Below, piece after piece: positions 7,671 to 16,415 of a DNA stretch of 64,000 bases; the stretch's first letter is position 1; every line of letters starts with the position of its first letter. The stretch is from positions 1 through 64,000 of the forward strand of contig JAIUNK010000002.1 of assembly GCA_020161845.1 (NCBI GenBank). The letters are read 5' to 3'. The translations under genes were made by a program, and so were the position numbers. The notes under the pieces are model-generated. The model was not told where the DNA came from. It was given only the letters and a program-made list of their open reading frames with translations, and made no database searches. This DNA is from Actinomycetota bacterium. GTDB taxonomy: Bacteria; Actinomycetota; Actinomycetes; Actinomycetales; Dermatophilaceae.

Positions 7671-8665
7671 CCGAGCCACAGATCGGCAGCATCCAGCTCG
7701 ACCGCACCGTCGATTCGATCCTTATCGGCACACGGCACCGCGCGGACCTCGGCGACATCGACGCCCTCGCCGCGTCCATCGACCGGGACGGATTGCTGCA
7801 ACCTGTCACGATCACCATCGACGGCGTGCTCGTGTGCGGGGCACGACGCCTGGCCGCGATCAAGAAGCTCGGCTGGCGCACCGTCAACGTGTGGGTTCGC
7901 AGTGGCCTGTCCGACCGGCTCGGGCAGCTCCTCGCCGAGCAGGACGACAACATGCTCCACAAGCCCTACACCCAGCTCGAAGCCGCCGGGCTTTACCGCG
8001 AGATCAAGCAGGTCATGGCCGAAGACGCCGCCCGACGGAAGTCCGCCACCCAGTTCAGCAGCGACAACCAGCCGGGAGACGACGGTCCCGCAAAATTTGC
8101 GGGACCGTCGAGCGCGCTCGGCGATGCGCGGGAGCAAGCGGCGGCGATGATTCCCGGCGGTGCGTCGCACACGACGCTGGAGAAGATCGGCTACCTCGAA
8201 GGCGTCGCCAACAACCCCGCTCAGCCCGAGACGTTGCGCGCCGAGGCTGCCGCCGGGTTGGACCGGATCGAGGCTGGCGATCCGGTGCATCCGATCTACC
8301 ATGCGATCCGCGATGGCGACACCACCGCGCGGGAGCGGCGCGAGGCCGAGCTGCACGCCCGCGCCGAAGCAGCGGTGGCCCAGGCGAAGTCGATCAAGAA
8401 GGGCAAGCGCACGCCACCGCGACCTCTACCGGTCGTCGCCGACGACGGCCAGCCCGTCCGCTACCCGCTGCGCGCCTTCGTCCAGACCTGGGGCGAGCTA
8501 ACGAACTGGTGGACCCACTACGACGCCGACACCCTCGCAGCCGAGTTGACCGACGAGCAGCTCGAGAACTTCCTCACCGCTACCGACGGCACGGTCCGGT
8601 TCGCCGATGCACTCCGAGCCGCCCGCGAAGGCGCGGCGGAGCGGCCACGACTCCGAGCACTCTGA
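7667..8665 (+). CDS. ParB/Srx-type nuclease-domain protein
   Basis: A 332-residue protein with an N-terminal ParB-like domain: LAASIDRDGLLQPVTI and VLVCGARRLAAIKKLGW are the equivalents of the ParB N-terminal motif and GERRxxA box. ParB proteins use this fold to bind or hydrolyse CTP, and some relatives are nucleases. The middle and C-terminal parts are helical and charged. On an ICE it could aid element maintenance or process transfer DNA. No ParA partner is visible in the window. Start overlaps the previous stop (ATGA). Confidence 0.75.
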   Translation: MTEPQIGSIQLDRTVDSILIGTRHRADLGDIDALAASIDRDGLLQPVTITIDGVLVCGARRLAAIKKLGWRTVNVWVRSGLSDRLGQLLAEQDDNMLHKPYTQLEAAGLYREIKQVMAEDAARRKSATQFSSDNQPGDDGPAKFAGPSSALGDAREQAAAMIPGGASHTTLEKIGYLEGVANNPAQPETLRAEAAAGLDRIEAGDPVHPIYHAIRDGDTTARERREAELHARAEAAVAQAKSIKKGKRTPPRPLPVVADDGQPVRYPLRAFVQTWGELTNWWTHYDADTLAAELTDEQLENFLTATDGTVRFADALRAAREGAAERPRLRAL

Positions 8666-8684
8666 CCACAGTCCTCGGTGGCGG

Positions 8685-8696
8685 GTGCGCACCTGC
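8685..8696 (+). promoter_or_regulatory. Leader motif, partial third copy
   Basis: GTGCGCACCTGC, identical to the core of the leader motif at 6739-6750, lying five bases before the start of the TcpC/VirB8-like gene. Weaker relatives are at 11369-11379 and 15542-15555. Confidence 0.35.
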
Positions 8697-8701
8697 TCGG
8701 C

Positions 8702-9394
8702 ATGAGCCCTGCACCTGCTGACACCCGGAACCGCCGCCGCCTCGTCGCACTCATCGCCGCCGGCATCGTCCTGCTGCTCCTCGCCGGTGTCGGCGTCTAC
8801 GGACTCCTCGTCGGCCCGCGCAGCAACACCAGCACCGATCCCGACTCGGAGCCCGGCTCGGTCACGACGGCACCGCCGACGGTGGCCCCGAGCACACCCC
8901 GGCCGCCGCAGGTTTCAGCGGTTCCGCGTTCGGCCGATCCCGAGACCTTCGCGCAGGGCGTCGCGTCCACGCTGTTCGCGTGGGACACGGCTTCGGGGCT
9001 GTGGCCGCTGGACTACACCTCGGTGATCCTCGCGGTCGGTGACCCCGGCGGGGACGAGCAAGCCGGGCTGGCCTCCGACGTGGCCGCGTACCTGCCGACA
9101 CGGGACGCCTGGATCGAGCTGCGGCAGTACGCCACCCGCCAGCACCTCACCATCGACGCCGCGTACGTCCCCGACGCCTGGGCCGACGCGGTAGCGCAGG
9201 CCCGGCCAGGGCAGCTCGTGGCCGGAACGACGGCCGTGACGATCGAGGGGACCCGTCATCGTGCCGGGGTCTGGAATAGGCAGCCGGTCACGAGCGAGCA
9301 TCCGGTCGCGTTCACCGTGTTCGTCGTCTGCGCACCGACCTATCCGACCTGCCATTTGCTGCGGCTGTCGCAGCTCGACAACCCGCTGCGCTGA
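8702..9394 (+). CDS. TcpC/VirB8-like transfer protein
   Basis: A 230-residue protein with a short cytoplasmic N-terminus, one membrane helix (LVALIAAGIVLLLLAGVGVY), a Pro/Thr-rich linker and an exported domain of about 150 residues. This topology and the PETFAQGVASTLFAWDT start of the outer domain fit the NTF2-fold VirB8/TcpC scaffold proteins of Gram-positive secretion systems. The call rests on topology and position just before the cell-wall hydrolase, not on a diagnostic motif. The ATG at 8702 is chosen because the earlier GTG at 8678 lies upstream of the leader-motif core. Confidence 0.55.
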   Translation: MSPAPADTRNRRRLVALIAAGIVLLLLAGVGVYGLLVGPRSNTSTDPDSEPGSVTTAPPTVAPSTPRPPQVSAVPRSADPETFAQGVASTLFAWDTASGLWPLDYTSVILAVGDPGGDEQAGLASDVAAYLPTRDAWIELRQYATRQHLTIDAAYVPDAWADAVAQARPGQLVAGTTAVTIEGTRHRAGVWNRQPVTSEHPVAFTVFVVCAPTYPTCHLLRLSQLDNPLR

Positions 9395-9407
9395 AGGGGT
9401 TGGCGTC

Positions 9408-11018
9408 GTGTTCCGCAAAGTCGCCATCGCAGTCCTGGCGCTGCTGTTCTTCGCACCCGCCGCAGCACTCCTCGGGATCGGGGTGCTGATGAACCCCGCC
9501 GCCGCCTACTGCGCCACTCCTGCCGGGAGCGTGAACCTCGGCCCGATTCCGGACTCGCTCGCCGTGACCACCGCGAACGGCGAGACCTTCACGCTGAATC
9601 GTCAGCAGCTCACGCACGCGGCAACGATCATCACGGTCGGCAATGGCATCACCGACGTGGGCCGGCCGGGAATCAAGATTGCGCTGATGGCTGCGCTCAC
9701 CGAGTCCACGCTGCGGATGCTCAGCAACACCGGTGCCTATCCGGAGTCGGCGAACTATCCGAACGACGGCAACGGCGGCGACCACGACTCCCTCGGCCTG
9801 TTCCAGATGCGCCCGCAGTCCGGGTGGGGGTCGGTCGCCGATCTCATGGACCCGCAGGATCAGGCGCGGGCGTTCTTCGGCGGGCCGACCGGACCGAACT
9901 ATCCCTCGCCGCGCGGTCTGCTCGACATCCCTGGCTGGCAACAGCTGGACCCCGGTGAAGCCGCCCAAGCCGTCGAAGTGTCGGCCTATCCCGATCGGTA
10001 CCGCAATTACGCGCCCGTCGCCGACAGCATCCTCGCCGCCCTCACCAGAGGAGGCGGTACCGCTGGCGGCGCAAGTGGCCCGGCCGTGTCGTCGTCGCGG
10101 GTGGTGTTCCCGCTGCCCGAGGGCACCTGGGTGCTGACTTCTCCGTTCGGGATGCGGGTGCACCCGATCACTGGCGAACGGAAGATGCACACCGGCACCG
10201 ACTTCGCAGCGGTCGACGGCACGCCGATCCTCGCCGCCGCGGACGGCACTGTCACCGTCGCGGAGTTCTCCGGCGGGTACGGCGGTCTCATCGTCATCGA
10301 GCACACCATCGACGGCCAGACCGTGGCGACCGCCTACGCGCACATGTGGCAGGGCGGCATCCACGTCCGTCCCGGTGACCGGGTGAGCGCTGGGCAGCAC
10401 ATCGGCGATGTCGGCTCCTCGGGCATGAGCACTGGCGCACATCTGCACTTCGAGGTCCGGCCCGGCGGCACGAACGGCGAGGCCATCGACGCCGCCGCTT
10501 GGCTCAACGAGCACGGGGCCGCGAACCTGCCGACGGCGACCAGCGGATCACCCGCCGCCTGCAACACCACCACCGCGGGCGCGCCGACCGGCGTCGATGG
10601 AGACCCCGACCGGCTCATCGACGATCCCACGAGCTCGGGCAAGATCACTGCCCGCATGCTGCACCTCTACCAGCAGACCCTCGCCGCGTTCCCCGACACC
10701 GGCTGGGGCTGCTACTCACCGCGCCCCGGCACCAAGTCCGAGCATCCACTCGGGCGGGCGTGCGACATCACCTTCGGCAACCGGATCGGCGAGCGACTCA
10801 CCCCGGCACAGCTCGACGCCGGCTGGATGGTCACCAACTGGATGAAGGACAACGCCGACGTGCTCGGTGTTGAGTACCTGATCTGGCAAGGCCAAATCTG
10901 GTCTGTCGCCCGTGACGGCGAGGGCTGGCGTTTGTACAACGGCGGCGGCATGCACGACCCCGCCTCCATCACCGGAGGCCACCTCGACCACCTCCACGTC
11001 ACAGTCAAGGTGGGGTGA
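9408..11018 (+). CDS. Three-domain peptidoglycan hydrolase of the transfer apparatus
   Basis: A 536-residue exported protein. After a signal or anchor segment (residues 1-30) come a lysozyme-like transglycosylase domain (ALMAALTESTLRM with the catalytic-type Glu, then DSLGLFQMRPQSGWG), an M23 endopeptidase domain (HTGTDFAA and HLHFEVR zinc ligands) and a C-terminal domain (HPLGRACDITF and HLDHLHVTV) of the kind found after M23 in actinobacteria. It would open the wall for the secretion channel, cutting both glycan and peptide. The start is a GTG at 9408 with GAAGGGG upstream. Confidence 0.85.
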   Translation: MFRKVAIAVLALLFFAPAAALLGIGVLMNPAAAYCATPAGSVNLGPIPDSLAVTTANGETFTLNRQQLTHAATIITVGNGITDVGRPGIKIALMAALTESTLRMLSNTGAYPESANYPNDGNGGDHDSLGLFQMRPQSGWGSVADLMDPQDQARAFFGGPTGPNYPSPRGLLDIPGWQQLDPGEAAQAVEVSAYPDRYRNYAPVADSILAALTRGGGTAGGASGPAVSSSRVVFPLPEGTWVLTSPFGMRVHPITGERKMHTGTDFAAVDGTPILAAADGTVTVAEFSGGYGGLIVIEHTIDGQTVATAYAHMWQGGIHVRPGDRVSAGQHIGDVGSSGMSTGAHLHFEVRPGGTNGEAIDAAAWLNEHGAANLPTATSGSPAACNTTTAGAPTGVDGDPDRLIDDPTSSGKITARMLHLYQQTLAAFPDTGWGCYSPRPGTKSEHPLGRACDITFGNRIGERLTPAQLDAGWMVTNWMKDNADVLGVEYLIWQGQIWSVARDGEGWRLYNGGGMHDPASITGGHLDHLHVTVKVG

Positions 11019-11024
11019 TCGGCG

Positions 11025-11291
11025 ATGGGTGTCTTCCCCGACTTCGACGGGCTCGGCGGCATCGGAGACCTCCGCGCAGTGGTCGGCGCGCTCCTGACGT
11101 TCGTCCTGATCGTCGCCGTTCTCATGCTGATCGTCTCGGCGATCGTGTGGGCGATCGCGACGGCCCACGGCAACTACGCGACCGCCAGCAAGGGCCGGAC
11201 CGGTGTCCTCGTCGCCGTCGGTGCGGCCGTCCTCGCCGGAGGTGGGGTGGCCTGGATGAACTGGCTGCTCAACCTCGGCCAACAACTCTGA
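11025..11291 (+). CDS. DUF6112-family small membrane protein, copy 1
   Basis: An 88-residue protein with two membrane helices (about residues 22-48 and 60-80) separated by a short basic loop. Part of a tandem pair with the gene at 11439, with shared AIVWA/AIVWG and KGRTGVLVAV/RGKIGVLVSC stretches. DUF6112 proteins are regularly found before the TrbL/VirB6-like gene in actinobacterial ICEs; size and topology recall VirB2-type pilin or channel subunits, but that comparison is inference. Confidence 0.75.
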   Translation: MGVFPDFDGLGGIGDLRAVVGALLTFVLIVAVLMLIVSAIVWAIATAHGNYATASKGRTGVLVAVGAAVLAGGGVAWMNWLLNLGQQL

Positions 11292-11438
11292 CGCCGAACG
11301 CCTCCGAACCTGTCAATGCCTACGTCCTCACCGGCGTGGGCATTGCTGTTCCGTCGCCGAGGGGGCACGGGTGCACCTGTCGCGTGTACCCCGTCTGCGA
11401 GTTCGTGGGCGGGCCGCCCGTCGCCAAGGAGACCTACC

Positions 11439-11759
11439 GTGTTCGATCTGCTCGCCAACGTCATGTCCGCGCCGCTGCTGGTGCCGATGGATATCAACAT
11501 CGACCCCAACACCAATGGGTTGCCGGGGATCAATCAGCTGCGCACCATCGTCGGCGCGGTGATGACCATCGGCCTCATCCTGTCCGTGCTCGCGCTGATC
11601 GTGTCAGCGATCGTGTGGGGCTTCGGCGCGAACTCGTCGAACCCGCACCTCGCCTCGCGCGGGAAGATTGGCGTCCTCGTCTCCTGCGGCGCGGCGGTGA
11701 TCTGCGGCGCGAGCGTGACGCTCATCAATTTCTTCTGGAACGTCGGCCAGTCCGTCTGA
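11439..11759 (+). CDS. DUF6112-family small membrane protein, copy 2
   Basis: A 106-residue protein from the GTG at 11439, with AAGGAGA upstream. It has an extra ~20-residue N-terminus (SAPLLVPMDINIDPNTNG) and then the same two-helix core as copy 1. The duplicated gene may supply two kinds of channel subunit. It is separated from copy 1 by a 147-bp leader that has a weak version of the GTGCACCTG motif. Confidence 0.75.
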   Translation: MFDLLANVMSAPLLVPMDINIDPNTNGLPGINQLRTIVGAVMTIGLILSVLALIVSAIVWGFGANSSNPHLASRGKIGVLVSCGAAVICGASVTLINFFWNVGQSV

Positions 11760-11780
11760 CCCGCCTGTCGTCGAGAGCTG

Positions 11781-13163
11781 GTGTTCGTGATGGGCGTGTG
11801 CGACGTTCCTGTGATCTCGTCGGTGTGCGATGCCGTCGGCGAAGGGGCCGCTTCTCTGGTCGCGGCCCCGTTCGACTGGCTTGCCCAGGCGATGGGTGCC
11901 GCCGCCGGGTGGCTGTTCGAGGCGGTCTGGTCGGTGTTCGACACCACGACGCTGGTGGATGTCACCAAGCCTGGCTACGTCGCCGTCTATAACTTGCTGT
12001 TCGGCATCGCGGTCTTCGTGATGCTGATCTTCTTCTGCCTCCAACTCATCACCGGGCTGATCCGCCGCGACCCCACCGCTCTCACCCGCGCAGCGCTGGG
12101 GCTGGCGAAGTCCGTCCTCGGGTCGTTCGTGGTCATCACGCTGACGGCGCTGCTGCTGGAAGTCGTCGATCAGCTGTGTATCGGGATCGTTCAGGCCGCC
12201 GGCGAGACCACCGAGTCGATGGGCGACAAGATTGCCCTCCTCGCCGCGGGTCTGGTCGGGATCAACATCGCCGCTCCCGGCGTCGGAGCGATCATCACGA
12301 TCTTCCTGGCCGGCCTCGCGATCACCGCCGCCGCGATCGTGTGGCTGTCCCTCCTGGTCAGGAAAGCGCTGCTGCTGGTGGCGGTCGTGTTCGCGCCGCT
12401 CGCGTTCAGCGGCGCCTCGTGGGACGCCTCACGGGGGTGGATCGGGAAGTGGGCGATGTTCGTCGTCGCGCTGATCTGCTCCAAGCTCGTCCTCGTCGTG
12501 ATGTTCCTCGTCGCGATCACCCAAGTCTCCGCACCGATCGATGCCGACCTCGCCTCGGTCAGTGATCCCATCGCGGGGATCGTGCTGATGGCGATGGCCG
12601 CGTTCGCCCCGTATCTCACGTACAAGTTCATCGCGTTCGTCGGGTTCGACATGTACCACGCGATCGGCTCCGAGCAGGACGCCAAGAGCGCCCTCAACCG
12701 ACCGATCCCGGTCCCGTCCAAGCCGCAAGGCGGCGGCGACCCGAAGAAGGTACTCGACGGCGGCAGTGGCGGCGGGAACGCGGGCGGAGGCTCGGGCGGA
12801 GGAAGCAGTGCCCCGCCACCGCCGAAGACCCCGACACCAGCACCCGCCGTGAGCGGCGGAGGAGCCGCCGGTGGTGGAGCTGCAGCAAGCGGGGGCGGCG
12901 CGGTCGCGGCCGGTCCCGTAGCCGCGGGTGTTGTGGTCGGTGCGAGCGTCGCCAAGGGTGCCGCGACCGCCGGGCCGAGGGCCGGGACGGCACTGGGAGC
13001 CCAGGGCGAGCACGCCGCTGACGCGGCAGCGCAGACACCGCCATCGCCCGCAGCATCGCCTGCGGCGCCGCCGTCGAGCCCGGCACCGCGACCGCCGAGC
13101 ACCGACCCGTCACCGCCTCCGAGGCAGCCCCCGCCGCCTGCGCCACGCCCACCGAAGGAGTAG
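11781..13163 (+). CDS. TrbL/VirB6-like polytopic transfer protein
   Basis: A 460-residue protein with about six hydrophobic segments between residues 60 and 300 and a long Gly/Pro/Ala-rich C-terminal tail. The core FAPLAFSGASWDASRGWIGKW is the signature region of TrbL-type inner-membrane channel proteins of type IV secretion. It follows the DUF6112 pair and precedes SCO6880, the usual order. The start is either GTG at 11781 or ATG at 11790; no strong ribosome-binding site decides. The low-complexity tail (residues ~325-460) probably reaches into the cytoplasm. Confidence 0.8.
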   Translation: MFVMGVCDVPVISSVCDAVGEGAASLVAAPFDWLAQAMGAAAGWLFEAVWSVFDTTTLVDVTKPGYVAVYNLLFGIAVFVMLIFFCLQLITGLIRRDPTALTRAALGLAKSVLGSFVVITLTALLLEVVDQLCIGIVQAAGETTESMGDKIALLAAGLVGINIAAPGVGAIITIFLAGLAITAAAIVWLSLLVRKALLLVAVVFAPLAFSGASWDASRGWIGKWAMFVVALICSKLVLVVMFLVAITQVSAPIDADLASVSDPIAGIVLMAMAAFAPYLTYKFIAFVGFDMYHAIGSEQDAKSALNRPIPVPSKPQGGGDPKKVLDGGSGGGNAGGGSGGGSSAPPPPKTPTPAPAVSGGGAAGGGAAASGGGAVAAGPVAAGVVVGASVAKGAATAGPRAGTALGAQGEHAADAAAQTPPSPAASPAAPPSSPAPRPPSTDPSPPPRQPPPPAPRPPKE

Positions 13164-13166
13164 ACG

Positions 13167-14636
13167 ATGAGCAGCATGAACCACGAACGTCCCGCCGTGG
13201 GCGAACTGGTGCCGGTGAAGTTCTCCCGTCTCACCCGCCGCGGTGTCCTCCTCGGCCTGTCGCTGACCCAGCTCATCACCCTCGCCATCGGCGGAGCCAC
13301 GCTCATCGGCGCGTTCTACGCCGGCGGCGGGATGCTGCTCGCCTACACCGCCCCCATCTGGGTACTCGCCGCCGCGCTGACCTGGATACCCATCGCAGGC
13401 CGGCCAATCGTGGAGTGGCTGCCCATCGCCTGCTGGTGGCTGTGGCGCACCACCGGCGGGCAACTGCTGTACCGGCGCAGGATCGTGGTGCCGCGCCCCG
13501 TCGGGACGCTCGCGTTGCCTGGTGACATGGCGCGGCTGCGCGAGTACACCGACCCGGAGACGAGCGCGGGGATGATCCACGACCCGCACGCCGCCACGTT
13601 GACCGTGGTGTGCGAGGTCACCCATCCCGCATTCGTGCTCCTCGATCCCGGCGAACAGGAACGCCGCGTCAGCTCCTGGGGCCGCGTCCTCGCAACCGTC
13701 TGCCGATCCGGGCGGATCGCGACACTGCAAGTCCTCGAACGCACACTCCCACACTCCGGCACCGGACTGGCGGAATGGTGGGCCACACACGGCACCCCGG
13801 ACGGATCATGGGCAGCCGACACCTACGCAGAACTCATCGACCGCGCCGGACCCGCCGGCGAACGCCACGCCACCACACTCTCGCTGTCACTCGACATGAA
13901 GACCAGCGCTCGGCAGATCAGAACAGCTGGCGGCGGGATACGCGGTGCCGCCGCCGTGCTGCGGCAAGAGATGAACACGCTCGTCGCCGCGCTGCGCTCA
14001 GCCGACCTCTCGCCGTCCGGTTGGCTGACACCGGGGCAGATCGCGGTGATGCTGCGCTCGGCCTACGACCCGGCCATTGCCGCCACCCTGGAACGGCACG
14101 GCAGGCTCGGCCAGTCCCTCGCGACCGCGGGACCGGTCGCCGTCACCGAGACCTGGGGCAGACTACGCACCGATTCCGCCCACCACGCCGTGCTCTGGGT
14201 CAGCGAGTGGCCCAGGTCGCTGGTGTACCCGGGGTTCCTGTCGCCGGTGCTGCTGTCCACCGGCATCCAGCGGTCGTTCTCGCTGATCTGTACCCCGATG
14301 CGGTCCGATGCCGCTGCTCGCGACATCCGCAAGAAGAAGGTCGAGCACATCTCCGACCAGGCCCAGCGCGCGAAGATCGGCCAGATTGAAGACGCCTCAC
14401 AGACCGCCGAGTACCACGACGTGCTCCAGCAAGAAGCCGACCTCACCGCCGGCCACGGCATCCTCCGCTACACCGGCCTCATCGCCGTCTCAGGGCCCAC
14501 CGTCGAGGAACTTGATGCGGCCGTCGCCGCCATCGAGCAAGCCGCGATCCAAGCCTCCTGCGAGACCCGGCTCCTCGTCGGCCAGCAAGCCGCCGCGTTC
14601 ACAGCCGCCGCACTCCCGCTCTGCCGCAGAGTCTGA
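13167..14636 (+). CDS. SCO6880-family transfer protein
   Basis: A 489-residue protein. Two membrane helices (residues ~30-75) resemble PrgI-like VirB3 subunits; the rest resembles the N-terminal, non-ATPase part of VirB4 (VSSWGRVLATVCRSG, HHAVLWVSEWPRSLVYPGF). SCO6880 proteins normally stand immediately before a separate VirB4 ATPase gene and together with it replace a single VirB3-VirB4 unit. Here they are split by a leftward gene and an unknown rightward gene. Confidence 0.85.
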   Translation: MSSMNHERPAVGELVPVKFSRLTRRGVLLGLSLTQLITLAIGGATLIGAFYAGGGMLLAYTAPIWVLAAALTWIPIAGRPIVEWLPIACWWLWRTTGGQLLYRRRIVVPRPVGTLALPGDMARLREYTDPETSAGMIHDPHAATLTVVCEVTHPAFVLLDPGEQERRVSSWGRVLATVCRSGRIATLQVLERTLPHSGTGLAEWWATHGTPDGSWAADTYAELIDRAGPAGERHATTLSLSLDMKTSARQIRTAGGGIRGAAAVLRQEMNTLVAALRSADLSPSGWLTPGQIAVMLRSAYDPAIAATLERHGRLGQSLATAGPVAVTETWGRLRTDSAHHAVLWVSEWPRSLVYPGFLSPVLLSTGIQRSFSLICTPMRSDAAARDIRKKKVEHISDQAQRAKIGQIEDASQTAEYHDVLQQEADLTAGHGILRYTGLIAVSGPTVEELDAAVAAIEQAAIQASCETRLLVGQQAAAFTAAALPLCRRV

Positions 14637-14677
14637 CGACTCACGTTGTGGAGCTCTACCAAAGAGCCAGTTCTCGA

Positions 14678-15439
14678 CTATGCACTATCCCTCGACCGGT
14701 CGGCGATGGACGGTGGAGCGTCGACCTGCCGAGGACGGACGAGGACGTACTCACCGTCAGGTGCCATGCTCTCGCGCAGCAGTTCCACGACGCGCACGAG
14801 CGTCGCATCGTCAACCGTCGGCCCGTCCAGAGCGGCGCGGACCGCGTCTTCCAACTCACTTGGAAGCACCTCGTCGTCGATGCGGACATTGGCGAGCATT
14901 GATCGCGCGCGAGCTGCGTATTGGTCCGCCAGCAACGCTGAGAGAAGAATCGCCTGATACTGCTCCGCCGTCATGCTCTGTGGGCTGCGCGCCAGCTCTT
15001 CCGACGGTGGCTCATCATGCTCGGCGAGCGGACCTTCAAGGTACGCAGTAGGAACCTCATCCACCTTGCCAACTTCGACAGAGGCCGTCTGCCGTGGCGG
15101 TCGGGTTGTGGCCCACTTCCACAGTCTTGAGACACCGAGGACCGCGGCGTCCACCGCAACATCAACTCCACGCTCAATGTAAGGCGCTAACGCCTCCATG
15201 ATTGCGTCGCCGACCTGGTACCGGAACTCCTGACCGGGCGAAGGATGCGCCGGGGCAACAGGTCCGCGCGACCGCACGATCTCGTCGATGTCGGCGGGTC
15301 GAGACTCAGTAGGACCAAGCAGGTTCCTGGTGTCGTCGTCACGGAGTAGGTCCCGCTCATACCCACGGGTCGCCCTCGACTCGGAACGGTGGGTTCCCTC
15401 GCGACGCCGCACCCAACGCAGCTCTTCGTCGTCGTTCAC
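14678..15439 (-). CDS. Unknown leftward gene inside the transfer operon
   Basis: A 253-residue charged protein with no membrane helix apart from a weak hydrophobic patch (VAVDAAVLGVSRLW). The C-terminal half (MTAEQYQAILLSALLADQYA, then a run of helices ending VELLRESMAPDG) looks folded. The GTG start at 15439 has an excellent ribosome-binding site (GAGGAGGTGAG). It is the only leftward gene from the ArdC gene to the recombinase and its base composition appears lower in GC than its flanks. No family recognised; cargo gained after assembly of the operon is possible. Confidence 0.7.
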   Translation of the reverse strand: MNDDEELRWVRRREGTHRSESRATRGYERDLLRDDDTRNLLGPTESRPADIDEIVRSRGPVAPAHPSPGQEFRYQVGDAIMEALAPYIERGVDVAVDAAVLGVSRLWKWATTRPPRQTASVEVGKVDEVPTAYLEGPLAEHDEPPSEELARSPQSMTAEQYQAILLSALLADQYAARARSMLANVRIDDEVLPSELEDAVRAALDGPTVDDATLVRVVELLRESMAPDGEYVLVRPRQVDAPPSIADRSRDSA

Positions 15440-15584
15440 GCCTCACCTCCTCGGTACCCGAAGTTTACTGGCGCCAAGTGCGGTGGATCGGTGAGATGAG
15501 AAGCCGCCCGCTGCTGAATGCCTCAGTGATCTGCGGAGCACGGGCACACCTCCTGAGTGACGCGACCCACCAATGGAGGCCACC

Positions 15585-16415
15585 ATGCCCACGTTCTTCG
15601 ATTCGACTGCCGACGCTGCTGAGGCGTCCGAAGCCTTGCGGGGGTTGGCCCACGCGAGCCGGAGCTTCGATCAGCCCGCCGAGATGTATGGGGTGATCGG
15701 TGACCTGTCCTCGGGGATGCGCCCTCTGCGGCAGGCACTCGACCAGATCGCCGACGCCCATGAGCGCAAGGCCGCGCACGCCTTCAACGACGCCGGGAGC
15801 CACGAGGCGGGAGTGCGAGACGCCCTCGCTGCTGCGGATGAGCTGCGTCGGGCGGCGAGCCTCGTCGACCGGGCGTACGACCGGCTCGCCGAGGGGTTCA
15901 TCGCCGCGGGGCGGATCGCCTGGCACCCCGAGCCCGCCGTCGAGGAGGCCGCACCGTTGCGGTGGGTCAGCGTGGTGTTCCTCCAGGGCGAGGACGCCGA
16001 GCGGCCGTTGCGCATCCTCGGCGAGCTGGGGCATGTCGATGCCACGGACTTCCTCGCGCAGTGGGACTACGGCGACGAGACCACGCAGGCCGCGCTGGAG
16101 AACGGGTACGTGTACGACGAGCCCGGCGAGGGCACGAACGACCGGGTGGCGATCTCGGGTGACTACGCGTTGGTCGCGAACCCGCACGTCGGGTACGTCT
16201 CGCTGCTGCGCCGCTACGCCGAACCGGAGGCAGAGCCCCAGGACGCCGAACAGGTCGAGTCCGCTCCGGTGCAGGCTGGGCCGGAGTTGCTGGTGTCGTA
16301 CTCGTCTCCGGGCGCGCCGGAGCGGGCCGACGTGCCGACGGCGAAGCGGGATGGTTCATGGTTCGAGCCGGCCAAGATCACGGCGGTCAAGCAGGCGCGG
16401 GGGCTGGTGCTGTGA
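15585..16415 (+). CDS. Unknown ICE protein preceding VirB4
   Basis: A 276-residue soluble protein from the ATG at 15585, with TGGAGG at 15574. Residues 1-110 are helical (RSFDQPAEMYGVIGDL, ADELRRAASLVDRAYDRL), which suggests a coiled bundle. The second half has WVSVVFLQGEDAERPL and VRHG-free beta-rich sequence. Its stop overlaps the VirB4 GTG (GTGA), so it is translationally coupled to the ATPase and may be a partner of it. No family recognised. Confidence 0.65.
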   Translation: MPTFFDSTADAAEASEALRGLAHASRSFDQPAEMYGVIGDLSSGMRPLRQALDQIADAHERKAAHAFNDAGSHEAGVRDALAAADELRRAASLVDRAYDRLAEGFIAAGRIAWHPEPAVEEAAPLRWVSVVFLQGEDAERPLRILGELGHVDATDFLAQWDYGDETTQAALENGYVYDEPGEGTNDRVAISGDYALVANPHVGYVSLLRRYAEPEAEPQDAEQVESAPVQAGPELLVSYSSPGAPERADVPTAKRDGSWFEPAKITAVKQARGLVL

